Notes: generated from the letters alone by a model not told the origin. 64,000 bases of DNA from Bradyrhizobium sp. WSM1417 (GCF_000515415.1 NZ_KI911783.1:4206392-4270391); one strand, 5' to 3'. Shown: positions 1 to 9,478, counted from the stretch's first letter. Made by a program: numbers and translations.

Positions 1-1391
1 ATGATCGGTTGACCGACCCTAATGCCGTCGTCGGATTGGGTGAAATCCGGCTTCGCATGCTGATGCTTTTGCCGGTGATCGCTTCGCTCGAGGACCGGCT
101 CGCCGCGCTGGGCGAGGAGGCGTTGCGGCGGCAACCCGAGCTGAGGCGGCTCCTGGAAGATCTCGCGGGATGGATCACCGGCGACGCCAACGCACGGCAG
201 CCGGCCGAGCGAATTCGCGCCATGATTGCACGGCAGCAGGCGGTCCTAGACGACAGCGCGTCCTGGGAGCGGATCATCGTCACCAGCCTGTTGTCGCGGC
301 TGCGCGAGCTGGTCGACCTCTCGCGCGATTGCCGCGCCCTGACGGAAGCGATCGCCGAGAACCGGAACGTCTCGACCCTCGACCTGGATTTCCAATCCGA
401 AGCAGGTGCCGCGCCGGTGCGCCATAGGGATCGCGGCCTTGCCCTGTGGTCGGCTGCCGGCGCGTCGGCGGCCATCCTGATCTGCTGCGCGTTCTGGATC
501 GGCACCGGCTGGCCGGACGGCGCGTCGGCGCCGATGATGGCGGCCGTCGCCTGTTCGTTCTTCGCCGCGCAGGACGAGCCCGCGCGCTTCATCCGCAGTT
601 TTGGCCTGTGGTCCCTGGTCGCCATTGTCGTCGTGGCGATCTACCTTTTTGCGCTGGTGCCCGCGATCTCGCATCTCGAGGTTTTGGTCGCCGCGCTCGC
701 GCCAACGTTCCTCTTCTATGGCTTCCTGATCGCACGGCCCGCAACGACCGGAACCGGCATGGCCCTCGCGGCCAACACGGCGACGCTGCTGGCGCTGCAA
801 TCGACCTACAGCGCGGATTTCGCGTCCTACGCAAATTCCGCTGTCGCCTTCTTCGTCGGTGTCATCATTGCCGAGCTGGTGACGCGGATCGCGCGTGGGG
901 TGGGGGCGGAGTGGATCGCCAACCGCCTCGTGCTGTCGAACTGGACGGCGCTCGCGGTCGCCGCCGAACGGCGCGGCAAGCGGGATCGCGCGGAGTTCGC
1001 GGGCCTGATGCTGCACCGGCTCGGCCTTCTGGTGCAGCGCATCGCGTTTCTCTCCGAGAGTGACCGCCGCGACGCCGAGAGCCTGGTCCAGCTTCGTATC
1101 GGAATCAACATCATCGATCTGCGGCGCGCCCGCTACGGGCTTGCGGTATCCACCATTGCCGTGATCGACGACATGCTCGATCAGCTCGCCATCGCCTGCC
1201 GCAGATATGCGGGTGATGGAATGCCGGCCGAACTTCTGACAAGCGTCGATCGGGCACTGGCCCGGGCGGTGAAGGATCCCAACGGAAAGGCGCGCGAGGA
1301 CGCCCTGGTCGGCCTCGTGGGCATAAGGCGCGGCCTGTTTCCGGACGCACCGGCCTATCGGCCGCGGGCAGGCGAGAGTGTTGCGGCATGA
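1..1391 (+). CDS. FUSC/AaeB-type inner-membrane exporter subunit, C-terminal part (cut by window edge)
   Basis: The frame is open at the left edge and continues through about 460 residues, so the N-terminal half lies outside the window. The visible part has a soluble helical stretch (first ~140 residues), a block of hydrophobic helices at about 145-305 (for example ALWSAAGASAAILICCAFWI) and a soluble C-terminal domain rich in Arg and Asp. This matches the second half of FUSC-family exporters such as AaeB, which expel aromatic acids or other small hydrophobic compounds. It overlaps the next gene by 4 bp, and the following DUF1656 and HlyD genes are the usual partners, so an operon is near certain. 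The substrate cannot be told from sequence. Confidence 0.85.
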   Translation, partial: DRLTDPNAVVGLGEIRLRMLMLLPVIASLEDRLAALGEEALRRQPELRRLLEDLAGWITGDANARQPAERIRAMIARQQAVLDDSASWERIIVTSLLSRLRELVDLSRDCRALTEAIAENRNVSTLDLDFQSEAGAAPVRHRDRGLALWSAAGASAAILICCAFWIGTGWPDGASAPMMAAVACSFFAAQDEPARFIRSFGLWSLVAIVVVAIYLFALVPAISHLEVLVAALAPTFLFYGFLIARPATTGTGMALAANTATLLALQSTYSADFASYANSAVAFFVGVIIAELVTRIARGVGAEWIANRLVLSNWTALAVAAERRGKRDRAEFAGLMLHRLGLLVQRIAFLSESDRRDAESLVQLRIGINIIDLRRARYGLAVSTIAVIDDMLDQLAIACRRYAGDGMPAELLTSVDRALARAVKDPNGKAREDALVGLVGIRRGLFPDAPAYRPRAGESVAA

Positions 1392-1594
1392 GATACGTGA
1401 TCGATATCTACGGTGTGCTCGTGCCAGCGCTGCTGTTGTGGATCATCATCGCCTACGCGCTGAGTGCTCTGCTGCGCCGCTTCATGCAGCGCTTTGATCT
1501 TTACCGGCTGGTCTGGCACCGCGCGCTGTTCGATTTCGCGATCTACGTCTGCATTCTCGGCGTTGTCGTCTATCTCTCGGAGTATCTTGCATGA
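1388..1594 (+). CDS. DUF1656 small inner-membrane protein (AaeX-like)
   Basis: A 68-residue protein with two hydrophobic helices (about residues 8-27 and 48-66) separated by a basic stretch (RRFMQRFDLYR). This is the DUF1656/AaeX pattern: a small membrane protein always found between the FUSC subunit and the HlyD-type adaptor of these exporters. Its biochemical role in the family is unclear. The start codon overlaps the stop of the FUSC gene (ATGA) and its own stop overlaps the next start, so the three genes are translationally coupled. Confidence 0.85.
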   Translation: MRYVIDIYGVLVPALLLWIIIAYALSALLRRFMQRFDLYRLVWHRALFDFAIYVCILGVVVYLSEYLA

Positions 1595-2457
1595 AAGGGA
1601 ATGTTGCCTGGCTCGGGCGCCTCGCGTTGACGCTCCTTGCCGTTGTCGCCGCGCTCGCCGTCGGCCGCGAGCTCTGGGTCTATTACATGGAGCAGCCATG
1701 GACCCGCGACGGCCGGGTGCGCGCCGACGTGGTGCAGGTCGCGCCCGATGTGTCGGGCTTCGTGACCGAAGTGTTGGTCAAGGACAACCAGAAGGTCCAT
1801 CGCGGTGACGTCCTGTTCAAGATCGACCGCGAGCGTTTTGCGCTAGCGCTGCGGCAGGCCGATGCGTCGGTGGCCGGTCATCAGGCTACGCTCGATCAGG
1901 CCAATGCCGATTTGAAGCGCTATAGCGCGCTGACGACCGACGCCGTGTCGCAGCAGAAACAGGAGCAGGTGCTGGCCACCCAGCTCCAGGCCAAGGCGGC
2001 TTTCGATGCGGCCGTTGCCGACCGCGCGGTCGCCCAGCTCAATCTCGATCGCAGCGAGGTGCATGCCTCCGTGAACGGCGTGATCACCAACATGGATCTG
2101 CGTCCCGGCGCCTATGTCACGGCCGGGAAAGGCGTGATGGCGCTGGTCGACAGCGATACGCTGCATGTGGAAGGCTATTTCGAGGAGACGAAACTCGCGC
2201 GCATTCGTATCGGTGGCAAGGTGCAGGTCCGCCTGATGGGCGAGAAGGTGACGCTTTCAGGCCATGTCGAGAGCATTGCCGCCGGCATCGAGGACCGCGA
2301 CCGCGTCGAGGGCGCCAGCCTCCTTGCCAACGTCAACCCGACCTTCAGTTGGGTGCGCCTCGCCCAGCGCGTGCCGGTACGCATCGCGCTGGATCATGTG
2401 CCTGACGGAATGTCGCTGGTGGCCGGGCGTTCGGCGACGGTGGAGGTGCTGAACTAG
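1591..2457 (+). CDS. HlyD/EmrA-family periplasmic adaptor of the FUSC exporter (AaeA-like)
   Basis: A 288-residue membrane-fusion protein. One N-terminal membrane anchor (about residues 7-25) is followed by a lipoyl/barrel-sandwich segment (VAPDVSGFVTEVLVKDN, then KVHRGDVLFKID), a Gln/Ala-rich coiled-coil hairpin (about 85-145), the second lipoyl half (VNGVITNMDLRPGAYV) and a beta-barrel domain. Such adaptors link the inner-membrane pump to an outer-membrane channel. It overlaps the DUF1656 gene by 4 bp and closes the three-gene operon. No outer-membrane channel gene lies nearby. Confidence 0.88.
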   Translation: MKGNVAWLGRLALTLLAVVAALAVGRELWVYYMEQPWTRDGRVRADVVQVAPDVSGFVTEVLVKDNQKVHRGDVLFKIDRERFALALRQADASVAGHQATLDQANADLKRYSALTTDAVSQQKQEQVLATQLQAKAAFDAAVADRAVAQLNLDRSEVHASVNGVITNMDLRPGAYVTAGKGVMALVDSDTLHVEGYFEETKLARIRIGGKVQVRLMGEKVTLSGHVESIAAGIEDRDRVEGASLLANVNPTFSWVRLAQRVPVRIALDHVPDGMSLVAGRSATVEVLN

Positions 2458-2478
2458 AAGCGATTGGCATCGCCCGAT

Positions 2479-3690
2479 TCAAGCATTCGAATATTTCTTC
2501 AGCTCGAACCGCGCGATCTGGTTCCTGTGGACCTCGTCCGGGCCGTCGGCGAGACGCAGCAAGCGCGCGGTGGCGTAGGCTTGCGTCAATCCAAAGTCGT
2601 TCGACGTGCCGCCGCCGCCATGGGCCTGGATCGCCCAGTCGATGATTTGGCAGGCCATGTTGGGCACGGCGACCTTGATCATCGCGATCTCGGCTTTCGC
2701 CACCTTATTGCCGACTGTGTCCATCGCGTAGGCAGCGTTGAGCGTCAGCAGCCGGGCCTGCTCGATCATGATGCGGGCTTCTGCGATGCGTTCCTGCGTC
2801 ACCGTCTGCTCGGAGACCGGCTTGCCGAAGGCGACGCGGCTGCGCACCCTCCGGCACATCTTCTCCAGCGTGCGTTCGGAGAGCCCGATCAGCCGCATGC
2901 AGTGGTGGATACGGCCGGGACCGAGGCGTCCTTGCGCGATCTCGAAACCGCGGCCCTCGCCGAGCAGCATGTTTTCCTTGGGGACCCGCACATTGGTGAA
3001 GACGACCTCGGAGGCACGGTCGGGCACGCCGTAGAATCCGAATACGGGCAGGGGACGCTTGACCTCGACGCCCGCTGTGTCCATCGGCACCAGGATCATG
3101 GATTGCTGCTTGTGGCGGTCCGCGTTGTCAGGATCGGTCTTGCCCATGAAGATGCAGATCTTGCAGCGCGGATCGGTCGCGTTGGTGGTGTACCATTTGC
3201 GGCCATTGATGACATAATGGTCGCCCTCGCGAACGATCAAGCTTTCGATGTTGGTTGCATCGGATGAGGCGACGGCAGGCTCGGTCATGGCGAAGCAGGA
3301 GCGGATTTCGCCTGCGAGCAGCGGCTTCAGCCAGCGCTCCTTGTCCTTCTCCGTGCCAAAGCGCTCCAGCACCTCCATATTGCCGGTGTCGGGCGCGGAG
3401 CAGTTGAAGACTTCGGGCGCGAGATGCGAGCGGCCCATGACCTCGCAGAGCGGGGCATATTCGAGATTGGTCAGGCCTGCACCGTGGCCGGAGTCCGGCA
3501 GGAACAGATTCCAGAGGCCTTCGGCGCGCGCCAGCGGCTTCAGCTCCTCGACGACCGGATAGACCTTCCAAGGCCCCAGCTCCTCCGCCTCGCGATAAAA
3601 GCGGTCCTCGTTCGGATAGATGTGCCGGTCCATGAAACTTTCGAGCTTGCGCTTGAGCTCGACGACTTTGGGCGACATCGGGTAGAGCAT
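2479..3690 (-). CDS. Acyl-CoA dehydrogenase, ACAD10/11-like
   Basis: A 403-residue flavoprotein that would introduce the alpha,beta double bond into an acyl-CoA. The family marks are [15 protein letters not shown] (FAD/substrate loop), [37 protein letters not shown] and the C-terminal [12 protein letters not shown] with [14 protein letters not shown]. The last two match the ACAD10/ACAD11-type branch rather than the classical medium-chain enzymes. The start is preceded by AAGGAG at good spacing. It lies 37 bp behind the acyl-CoA synthetase gene on the same strand, so activation and first oxidation of one acid are probably co-expressed. Chain length or ring specificity is unknown. Confidence 0.9.
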   Translation of the reverse strand: MLYPMSPKVVELKRKLESFMDRHIYPNEDRFYREAEELGPWKVYPVVEELKPLARAEGLWNLFLPDSGHGAGLTNLEYAPLCEVMGRSHLAPEVFNCSAPDTGNMEVLERFGTEKDKERWLKPLLAGEIRSCFAMTEPAVASSDATNIESLIVREGDHYVINGRKWYTTNATDPRCKICIFMGKTDPDNADRHKQQSMILVPMDTAGVEVKRPLPVFGFYGVPDRASEVVFTNVRVPKENMLLGEGRGFEIAQGRLGPGRIHHCMRLIGLSERTLEKMCRRVRSRVAFGKPVSEQTVTQERIAEARIMIEQARLLTLNAAYAMDTVGNKVAKAEIAMIKVAVPNMACQIIDWAIQAHGGGGTSNDFGLTQAYATARLLRLADGPDEVHRNQIARFELKKYSNA

Positions 3691-3727
3691 CTTTGTCTCC
3701 TTGATCGATGGACCATCCCGCGGCGGC

Positions 3728-5353
3728 TCAGGCCACGCGATACTCTCTGAATTTCTCGCGCAACGCTGATTTGAGCACCTTGCCGGTGCCGGTCATCGGG
3801 AACTCGTCCATGAACTCAACGGCGTCGGGCATCCACCAGCTCGCGATCTTCGGGCGCATGTACTCGAGCAGCGTCTTGCCGTCGACGGTCCCGCCCTTCT
3901 TGCGGACGACGAGGAGCAGGGGCCGCTCCTGCCATTTCTCATGGTTGATCGCGACCACGGCGGCTTGCAGCACATCAGGGTGAGACAGGGCGACGTCCTC
4001 GAGCTGGATCGAGGAGATCCATTCGCCGCCGGACTTGATCACGTCCTTGGAGCGGTCGGTCAGCGTGACGTGGCCCTGGGGATCGATCACGGCCATGTCG
4101 CCGGTGATCAGCCAGCCGTCGCGGTCCAGGCCTTCGTCGAGTTTCATGTAGCCGGACGCAACCCACGGTCCCCGCGCGCGCAGATGGCCGACGCTCTTGC
4201 CGTCGCGCGGCAGCTCGTTACCGCCGTCGTCGACGATGCGCAAGGCGGTGCCGAAACAGGCGCGGCCGGACACCTGGCGGCGGTCGAACTTCTCTTTGTC
4301 GTCGAGATGCTCGGAGCCCGGCCGCAGGCCAGGCATCGAGCAGCCGAGGGCTTCAGTCATGCCCCAGGCCTGGACGTAGTCGATGTCATACTCGCGCTTG
4401 AGCTTCTCGACCATCGCGCGCGGCGGCGCCGAGCCTGACGACAATGTTGCACGAAGCGTCGAGAACCTGTTGCCGGTGCGTCCGAGCCAGTCGAGCAGGA
4501 TCAGCCAGAAGCTCGGCACGCCCGCGGACAGCGTCACCTTCTCGCCTTCGAGCAGCTCGTAGAGCTTGTCGGGCTCGTAATTGCGGCCGGGCAGCACCAG
4601 CTTCGAGCCGGTATAGGGCGCCGTGAACGGCATGTTCCAGCCGTTGCCGTGGAACAGCGGCGCCATCGGCATCATCACCTCGCGTACGCCTTCCAGGTGC
4701 CCGGGCAGGAAGTCGAAATTGCAGGAGACCATGGTCTGCAGGATCGCGGCGCGGTGCGAATAGATCACGCCCTTCGGATTGCCCGTCGTGCCGGAGGTGT
4801 AGCAGATCGTGGATGCCGATTTTTCGTCGAACTCCGGCCAGGCGAAGCCGGCGTCGTTCTCGTTGTCCAGAAGCTCCTCGTAGCAATGCACGTTGGCAAG
4901 CTTGGTCTCGGGCATCCGCTCGCGCGAGGACATCACGACATAGGCTTCGATCGATTTGAGCTGCGGCGCGATTGCCTCCACGATCGGCAGCGTGGCGCGG
5001 TCGATGAACAGCAGCCGGTCCTCGGCGTGATTGACGATGTAGACGAGCTGTTCGGGGAATAGCCGCGGGTTGATGGTGTGCAGCACATAGCCCATGCCCG
5101 GCGCGGCGTAGAACATTTCGAAATGCCGGTGCGTATTCCATGCCAGCGTGCCGACGCGGTCACCGGGCATCATGCCGAACCTCTTGAGCGCCAACGCCAT
5201 GCGCTTGATGCGCGGATGGGCGTCCGCATAGGTGTAGCGATGGATGTCGCCCTCGATCTCGCGGGCGACGACCTCGGCCTCGCCGTGATAATCGGCGGCA
5301 TACTGGATCAGGCCGCTGATCAGGAGCGGCATGTCCATCATCAATCCTTGCAT
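3728..5353 (-). CDS. Acyl-CoA synthetase (long/medium-chain fatty acid-CoA ligase family)
   Basis: An adenylate-forming ligase of 541 residues. It has the phosphate-binding loop [14 protein letters not shown], the adenylation motif [11 protein letters not shown], the hinge region [22 protein letters not shown] followed by [11 protein letters not shown], and the C-terminal catalytic lysine region [13 protein letters not shown]. It would activate a carboxylic acid with ATP and CoA. The ATG at 5353 was chosen because GGAGGAGAC sits just upstream; the frame stays open to 5464 but that extension does not look like family sequence. It is followed by the acyl-CoA dehydrogenase and is divergent from the monooxygenase gene. 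Confidence 0.9.
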   Translation of the reverse strand: MQGLMMDMPLLISGLIQYAADYHGEAEVVAREIEGDIHRYTYADAHPRIKRMALALKRFGMMPGDRVGTLAWNTHRHFEMFYAAPGMGYVLHTINPRLFPEQLVYIVNHAEDRLLFIDRATLPIVEAIAPQLKSIEAYVVMSSRERMPETKLANVHCYEELLDNENDAGFAWPEFDEKSASTICYTSGTTGNPKGVIYSHRAAILQTMVSCNFDFLPGHLEGVREVMMPMAPLFHGNGWNMPFTAPYTGSKLVLPGRNYEPDKLYELLEGEKVTLSAGVPSFWLILLDWLGRTGNRFSTLRATLSSGSAPPRAMVEKLKREYDIDYVQAWGMTEALGCSMPGLRPGSEHLDDKEKFDRRQVSGRACFGTALRIVDDGGNELPRDGKSVGHLRARGPWVASGYMKLDEGLDRDGWLITGDMAVIDPQGHVTLTDRSKDVIKSGGEWISSIQLEDVALSHPDVLQAAVVAINHEKWQERPLLLVVRKKGGTVDGKTLLEYMRPKIASWWMPDAVEFMDEFPMTGTGKVLKSALREKFREYRVA

Positions 5354-5464
5354 CGTCTCCTCCGGACCGCCATGTCGTTGCATGACGTACGCTTGTGATG
5401 TGCGCTTGAGGTTAGCGGAACGCCACGCGACGTTCACGCCAAAAAGCGAGGGACGTGATTGCAT

Positions 5465-5492
5465 GCATCACTTTTTCAGGGCTAAGTGATGC
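5465..5492. promoter_or_regulatory. Inverted repeat between synthetase and monooxygenase genes, likely operator
   Basis: GCATCACTT, ten bases, then AAGTGATGC: nine-base perfect arms in the 178-bp divergent intergenic region, about 40 bp before the monooxygenase ATG and 112 bp before the synthetase ATG. The symmetry and position suit a dimeric repressor or activator controlling both directions; a hairpin in the monooxygenase leader is the alternative. Confidence 0.55.
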
Positions 5493-5531
5493 GAGCTGCC
5501 GGCGAGGCAGTGCCCGCCGGGGAGGAAACGG

Positions 5532-7385
5532 ATGTCAGCGGAAAGACACAAGACCGGTACAGCCGGCGAATCTACACTCGACATTGACGCACTCCGTGCG
5601 CGCTATCGCGACGAGCGCGACCGCCGCCTGCGCACCGAAGGCAAGGCGCAATATGTCGAAGTGACCGGCGAGTTCGGCCGCTATCTCGACGACCCCTGGG
5701 CCAATTCCGGGTTTGCGCGCGAGGCTGTCAGCGAACAGACCGAGGTGCTCATCGTCGGCGGCGGCTTCGGCGGCCTTCTGTGTGGCGCGCGACTGCGCGC
5801 GGCCGGCATCGATGATTTTCGGCTCGTGGAAAAGGCCGCCGATTTCGGCGGCACCTGGTACTGGAATCGCTACCCTGGCGCGGCCTGCGATACCGAGAGC
5901 TACATCTACCTGCCATTGCTGGAAGAGACCGGCTATATGCCGGTGCGGAAATATGCGCGAGCACCCGAGATCTACGAACATTCGCGCCGCATCGGCCGTC
6001 ACTTCAGCCTCTATGAGCGCGCGCTGTTTCAGACCGTCATCACGCGCATGGAATGGCGGGAGCAGGAGGCGCGCTGGCTGGTCGAGACCGATCGCGGTGA
6101 TTGCATCCGCGCGCGCTTCGTCATCCTTGCTGGAGGCCCGCTGAGCCGTCCGAAGCTGCCGGGCATTCCCGGTATCGAAAGCTTCAAGGGACACAGTTTC
6201 CACACCAGCCGCTGGGATTACGCCTACACTGGCGGCACGGCCGAAGGTGATCTTAGTGGTCTTGGCGACAAACGCGTCGGGATCATCGGCACCGGTGCCA
6301 CCGCCGTGCAATGCGCGCCGCATCTCGGCCGCTCCGCCAAGGAGCTCTACGTCTTCCAGCGTACGCCGTCGGCGATCGGCGTGCGCGACGACCGCCCGAC
6401 GGATCAGAGCTGGGCGCAGGGGCTCAGGCCTGGCTGGCAGCGCGAACGCATGGACAATTTCACCGCCGTCATCTCGGGCGAGCCATTCGAACAGGATCTG
6501 GTGCAGGACGGCTGGACCGGCCTGCTCGGCGAGATCCTGCTGGCGCCGCGCCGCCAGCCCCAGCCGGTGACCTCGATCGAGGAGGCGCTCAAGGTCATCG
6601 AGCAGGCCGATGATCGCAAGATGGAAGAGATCCGAGCGCGCGTCGATGCGATCGTCAAGGACGAGGCGACGGCTTCGGCGTTAAAGCCCTGGTACAAGGC
6701 CTTCTGCAAGCGGCCGTGTTTCCACGACGAATATCTCGACACCTTCAATCGCCCCAACGTGCATCTCGTCGACACCAGGGGACAGGGCGTCGATCGCATC
6801 ACCGAGAATGCCGTCGTGGTCGACGGCCATGCCTACGAACTCGACTGCCTGATCTATGCCAGCGGTTTCGAAGTCGGTACCGATTACGCCCGTCGCATGG
6901 GCTTTGAGGTGTACGGCCGTGATGGCGTCAGCCTGTCCGAGCGCTGGCGCGACGGCGTCAAGACGATGCATGGCTTCTACAGCCGCGGCTTCCCGAATTG
7001 CTTCCTGATCGTCATGGTCCAGGCCGGCCAGAGCGCCAACTTCCCGCACATCATCGACGAGCAGTCGCAGCACATCGCCTACGTGATCGCCGAAGCGCGC
7101 AAGCGCAAGGCGCGAACCCTCGAGCCGACGCTGGCGGCCGAAAACGCCTGGGTCGAGGAGGTGGTCAAAGCCGCGCTCGGCCGCCAGACCTATCTCGCCG
7201 AATGCACGCCCGGCTACTACAACAATGAAGGCGTGTTCGATCCGATCGCGGCGAGAAACAGCCAGTATTGGCGCGGGCCGGTGGCATTCCTGCGGCTGCT
7301 CGACAAGTGGCGCAAGGAGGGCGGGTTGGATGGACTGGAACTGTCGTATGATCACGCCTTGGAGTCGGCGCCTTCGTCCGGGTAA
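5532..7385 (+). CDS. Flavin-containing Baeyer-Villiger-type monooxygenase (cyclohexanone/phenylacetone monooxygenase family)
   Basis: A 617-residue class B flavoprotein monooxygenase. The FAD Rossmann motif is [17 protein letters not shown] (about residues 72-88), followed by [16 protein letters not shown]. The BVMO fingerprint [12 protein letters not shown] is near residue 217; the canonical last residue is Pro, here Asp, as in many family members. The NADPH Rossmann motif [12 protein letters not shown] is near 250. These enzymes insert oxygen next to a ketone to give an ester or lactone. GGAGGAAACGG precedes the ATG. An extended N-terminus (about 70 residues before the first glycine motif) resembles the longer steroid/cyclododecanone-type BVMOs. 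The divergent acyl-CoA genes suggest the product acid is then activated and degraded. Confidence 0.9.
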   Translation: MSAERHKTGTAGESTLDIDALRARYRDERDRRLRTEGKAQYVEVTGEFGRYLDDPWANSGFAREAVSEQTEVLIVGGGFGGLLCGARLRAAGIDDFRLVEKAADFGGTWYWNRYPGAACDTESYIYLPLLEETGYMPVRKYARAPEIYEHSRRIGRHFSLYERALFQTVITRMEWREQEARWLVETDRGDCIRARFVILAGGPLSRPKLPGIPGIESFKGHSFHTSRWDYAYTGGTAEGDLSGLGDKRVGIIGTGATAVQCAPHLGRSAKELYVFQRTPSAIGVRDDRPTDQSWAQGLRPGWQRERMDNFTAVISGEPFEQDLVQDGWTGLLGEILLAPRRQPQPVTSIEEALKVIEQADDRKMEEIRARVDAIVKDEATASALKPWYKAFCKRPCFHDEYLDTFNRPNVHLVDTRGQGVDRITENAVVVDGHAYELDCLIYASGFEVGTDYARRMGFEVYGRDGVSLSERWRDGVKTMHGFYSRGFPNCFLIVMVQAGQSANFPHIIDEQSQHIAYVIAEARKRKARTLEPTLAAENAWVEEVVKAALGRQTYLAECTPGYYNNEGVFDPIAARNSQYWRGPVAFLRLLDKWRKEGGLDGLELSYDHALESAPSSG

Positions 7386-7424
7386 GCTCGGGCATTGGAT
7401 CGCGCCAGAGAGAGGACATTGGAC

Positions 7425-8240
7425 ATGATCAGGGGCAGAACTGTAGGGGCGGTTTTTGGGGCGATGACGCTGCTCAGCTGCCTGGCGCCCGCCGCTCACG
7501 CCGCGCAATGCGGCAGTTCGCCGGCCGGCTTCGAGACCTGGAAGCGCGAGTTCAGCGCGGAGGCGCAGGGCAAGGGCGTTGGCCAGACCGCGCTCTCGGC
7601 GCTGATGCAGACCAATTACGCGAGTGCCACCATCGCGGCCGACCGCGGGCAGCGCAGCTTCTCGCTGTCGCTCGACCAGTTCCTCGCAAAGCGCGGCGCC
7701 ACCACCATCGTTGCCAAGGGTCGCCAGCTCAAGCAGTCGCAAGCCGCCTTGTTTGCCTCGATCCAGCAGCGCTATGGCGTCCCGCCGGGGCCGCTGATCG
7801 CGATCTGGGGCATGGAGACCGGGTTCGGCAGCCAGCGGGGCAACCAGAACATGCTCTCCTCGATCGCGACGCTTGCCTATGACTGCCGCCGTCCCGAATT
7901 CTTCACGGATCAGCTCTATTCGGCGCTGAAGCTGATCGATCGCGGCACGCTGTCGGGGGCAACCCGCGGCTCGATGCACGGCGAAGTCGGCCAGACCCAG
8001 TTCATGCCCAAGAACATCCTGGCCTATGGCACCGGCAATCTCGAAGTTGCCGCCAATGCGCTGAACTCGACGGCGAATTTCCTCAAGGCCCATGGCTGGC
8101 GCGCAGGAGCCGGTTACCAGCCGGGCGAGCCGAATTTCGCCGCCATCGAGGCCTGGAATGCCGCCGGCGTCTATCAGAAGGCGATCGCCCTGATGGGACG
8201 GCAGATCGACGAGGGCGGAGGAACGGCCGCCTCGCGCTGA
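7425..8240 (+). CDS. Lytic murein transglycosylase, MltB/SLT_2 family
   Basis: A periplasmic 271-residue protein that would cleave glycan strands of peptidoglycan. A signal peptide (MIRGRTVGAVFGAMTLLSCL, ending AAHAA) fixes the start at 7425; a TTG 30 bp upstream is less likely. The catalytic glutamate lies in IAIWGMETGFGS, and GEVGQTQFMPKNIL and the SLDQFLAKR region match the SLT_2 (MltB) fold. It lacks the extra C-terminal peptidoglycan-binding domain found in some relatives. A terminator-like hairpin follows the stop. Confidence 0.9.
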   Translation: MIRGRTVGAVFGAMTLLSCLAPAAHAAQCGSSPAGFETWKREFSAEAQGKGVGQTALSALMQTNYASATIAADRGQRSFSLSLDQFLAKRGATTIVAKGRQLKQSQAALFASIQQRYGVPPGPLIAIWGMETGFGSQRGNQNMLSSIATLAYDCRRPEFFTDQLYSALKLIDRGTLSGATRGSMHGEVGQTQFMPKNILAYGTGNLEVAANALNSTANFLKAHGWRAGAGYQPGEPNFAAIEAWNAAGVYQKAIALMGRQIDEGGGTAASR

Positions 8241-8243
8241 CCG

Positions 8244-8285
8244 GAGCCCGCCGCGTCGAGCGGGGCTCTTGATTCTTGTTTTGAC
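8244..8285 (+). terminator. Rho-independent terminator candidate after the transglycosylase gene
   Basis: GAGCCC pairs with GGGGCTC across a GC-rich loop (8244-8268) and is followed by the T-rich tail TTGATTCTTGTTTT. It stands four bases after the stop codon of the transglycosylase gene. Confidence 0.6.
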
Positions 8286-8329
8286 GCGTTTTCTTTGTGC
8301 GAACCGGCATCCACTTCGCTTGAAAACAC
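8285..8329. repeat. Short intergenic palindrome of the rhizobial type
   Basis: CGCGTTTTC ... GCGAACCGG ... TTCGC ... GAAAACAC forms an imperfect stem with GTTTTC/GAAAAC and GCGAA/TTCGC pairs. Elements of this form (GTTTTC, GCGAACCGG, TTCGC, GAAAAC) are widely dispersed between genes in rhizobia; that statement is from general knowledge, not a search. Confidence 0.5.
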
Positions 8330-8438
8330 TCTGGCTCAGCAAGGCGTGATGCGCCGACAAGAGAAAGTTCTTGTCATCAGGAACCGACGGCACGAGGTTT
8401 GGCTTGATCGGAAAGGGCTGGGCATGAGGAGACTCAAC

Positions 8439-8660
8439 ATGGCAACCCAGATCGTGATGGACCAGACTGGCGACACGCGCCACGAGTTTGATCCTGGCAA
8501 TGCCGAAGCGCTGGCGCGGGCCGAACGGCGCTTTCGGGAGCTGACCGGAGCGGGCTTCACCGCCGCGCTGCGAACCGGACCTGGCGAAGTCACCCGGATC
8601 CGATCGTTCGACCCGACCGCGCAGGAAACGCTGTTCTATCCCCGCCTGGTCGGCGGTTGA
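8439..8660 (+). CDS. Conserved hypothetical protein, 73 aa
   Basis: A small acidic-to-neutral protein starting MATQIVMDQTGDTRHEFDPG and containing EARFRELT-like helical sequence (AERRFRELTGAGFTAAL) and a C-terminal QETLFYPRLVGG. GAGGAG stands seven bases before this ATG. Another ATG at 8424 with GGAAAGGG upstream is possible and would add five residues. I recognise no domain of known function; the sequence between the start and TRHEFD reads like a short beta strand plus turn. It is 12 bp before the next gene, so the two may be co-transcribed. Confidence 0.6.
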   Translation: MATQIVMDQTGDTRHEFDPGNAEALARAERRFRELTGAGFTAALRTGPGEVTRIRSFDPTAQETLFYPRLVGG

Positions 8661-8672
8661 TCTGAGCTGCTC

Positions 8673-9095
8673 ATGATCGCGGCGGTCTGGCTCCGCGCGC
8701 CGGCGCGTGCGCGTCTGCATGCGCTACGCGAACTCTATCGGCGCTTCTTCGGCGAGAACACGCCGGATGCCCGCGGTCGCCGGCTCCTGGCCGAATGGCT
8801 GTCGCCGGCGCAGCGCGCCCAATTTGAGCAGTACCGGCATTTCGATGTCGTCGGCTGCGATACCGGCAAGACCTATCGCATCCATTATGGCACCGCCGCC
8901 AATGTCCATGAGATCGACGCGGCCGGAAATGCGACGATGGGGTGGTGCTTTGTCCCGTCAGGCTTTCTCGTTCCCGGCGACGTGATGCTCGCACAGAAGA
9001 TCGCGCTCGAGACCGACGAGCGGGGAGCTCTCGCGCTCGCCAACAGGTTTCCGCCGGCAACGCATTCTGAACATTTCTACCGGCGGCCGTTCTAG
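8673..9095 (+). CDS. Conserved hypothetical protein, 140 aa
   Basis: A 140-residue soluble protein with no signal peptide. The N-terminus is Arg/Ala-rich and helical (RARLHALRELYRRFFG). The middle carries WLSPAQRAQFEQYRHFDVVGCDTG and the following YRIHYGTAANVHEID strands; the C-terminus has FLVPGDVMLAQKIALETDE. The alternation of short strands with conserved Gly/Asp suggests a compact beta-rich fold. I do not recognise the family and give no function. It follows the 73-residue protein gene by 12 bp. Confidence 0.65.
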   Translation: MIAAVWLRAPARARLHALRELYRRFFGENTPDARGRRLLAEWLSPAQRAQFEQYRHFDVVGCDTGKTYRIHYGTAANVHEIDAAGNATMGWCFVPSGFLVPGDVMLAQKIALETDERGALALANRFPPATHSEHFYRRPF

Positions 9096-9119
9096 GGCAA
9101 GGCCGTCAGTGCAAGGCTA

Positions 9120-9212
9120 TCAGTAATGGGTGGTGCGATAGGCATCCACCGCGTGCGCTGCAAAAACGCCGACGCTGCAAAGCGCGAGCAAGGCCGAGAT
9201 CAGCTCGATCAT
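9120..9212 (-). CDS. Micro-ORF: 30-aa single-pass membrane peptide
   Basis: A 30-codon frame starting MIELISALLALCSVGVFAAH and ending DAYRTTHY. Residues 3-19 are one continuous hydrophobic helix, followed by a polar tail. A strong Shine-Dalgarno (GGAGGGTGAGCT) precedes the ATG, and that ATG overlaps the stop of the upstream 27-codon frame (ATGA), which suggests coupled translation. Function unknown; single-helix peptides of this size often attach to larger membrane complexes. Confidence 0.6.
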   Translation of the reverse strand: MIELISALLALCSVGVFAAHAVDAYRTTHY

Positions 9213-9292
9213 AGCTCACCCTCCTGCGGCGGCAGGGCGACGAGGTGCTGACAGCAGGAATAATCCCAGATCAGGTCGAGGAAGAATTGCAT
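9209..9292 (-). CDS. Micro-ORF: 27-aa peptide, coupled to the next micro-ORF
   Basis: A 27-codon frame beginning MQFFLDLIWDYSCCQHLV and ending PPQEGEL. It has a double Cys and an aromatic, amphipathic N-terminal half. Its TGA lies in the ATGA of the following micro-ORF, and the Shine-Dalgarno for that one is inside its own last codons. Its own upstream signal (GGGACGG) is weak. The coding call rests mainly on the overlap architecture. Confidence 0.4.
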   Translation of the reverse strand: MQFFLDLIWDYSCCQHLVALPPQEGEL

Positions 9293-9478
9293 GGTGGCCG
9301 TCCCTGTATGATTTTGACAACCAGATAACCGACCATCTGTTTCAGGCGTGTTTCGTCGCATCTGGAAACGGGTTTCTTGGGGAACCCCGGGCTGGTTTGT
9401 GCGCTGCGGAGCCGCTACATCCCGCTTTTGCTCAATCCCATTAGCCGCGAGGCGGCACATCGCATGCGAGGCGAAATC

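Noticed and set aside
6681..8720. Long minus-strand open frame (679 codons)
   Set aside because: It runs antisense across the monooxygenase and transglycosylase genes, is Arg/His/Gln-rich, and shows no family motif; typical shadow of GC-rich coding.
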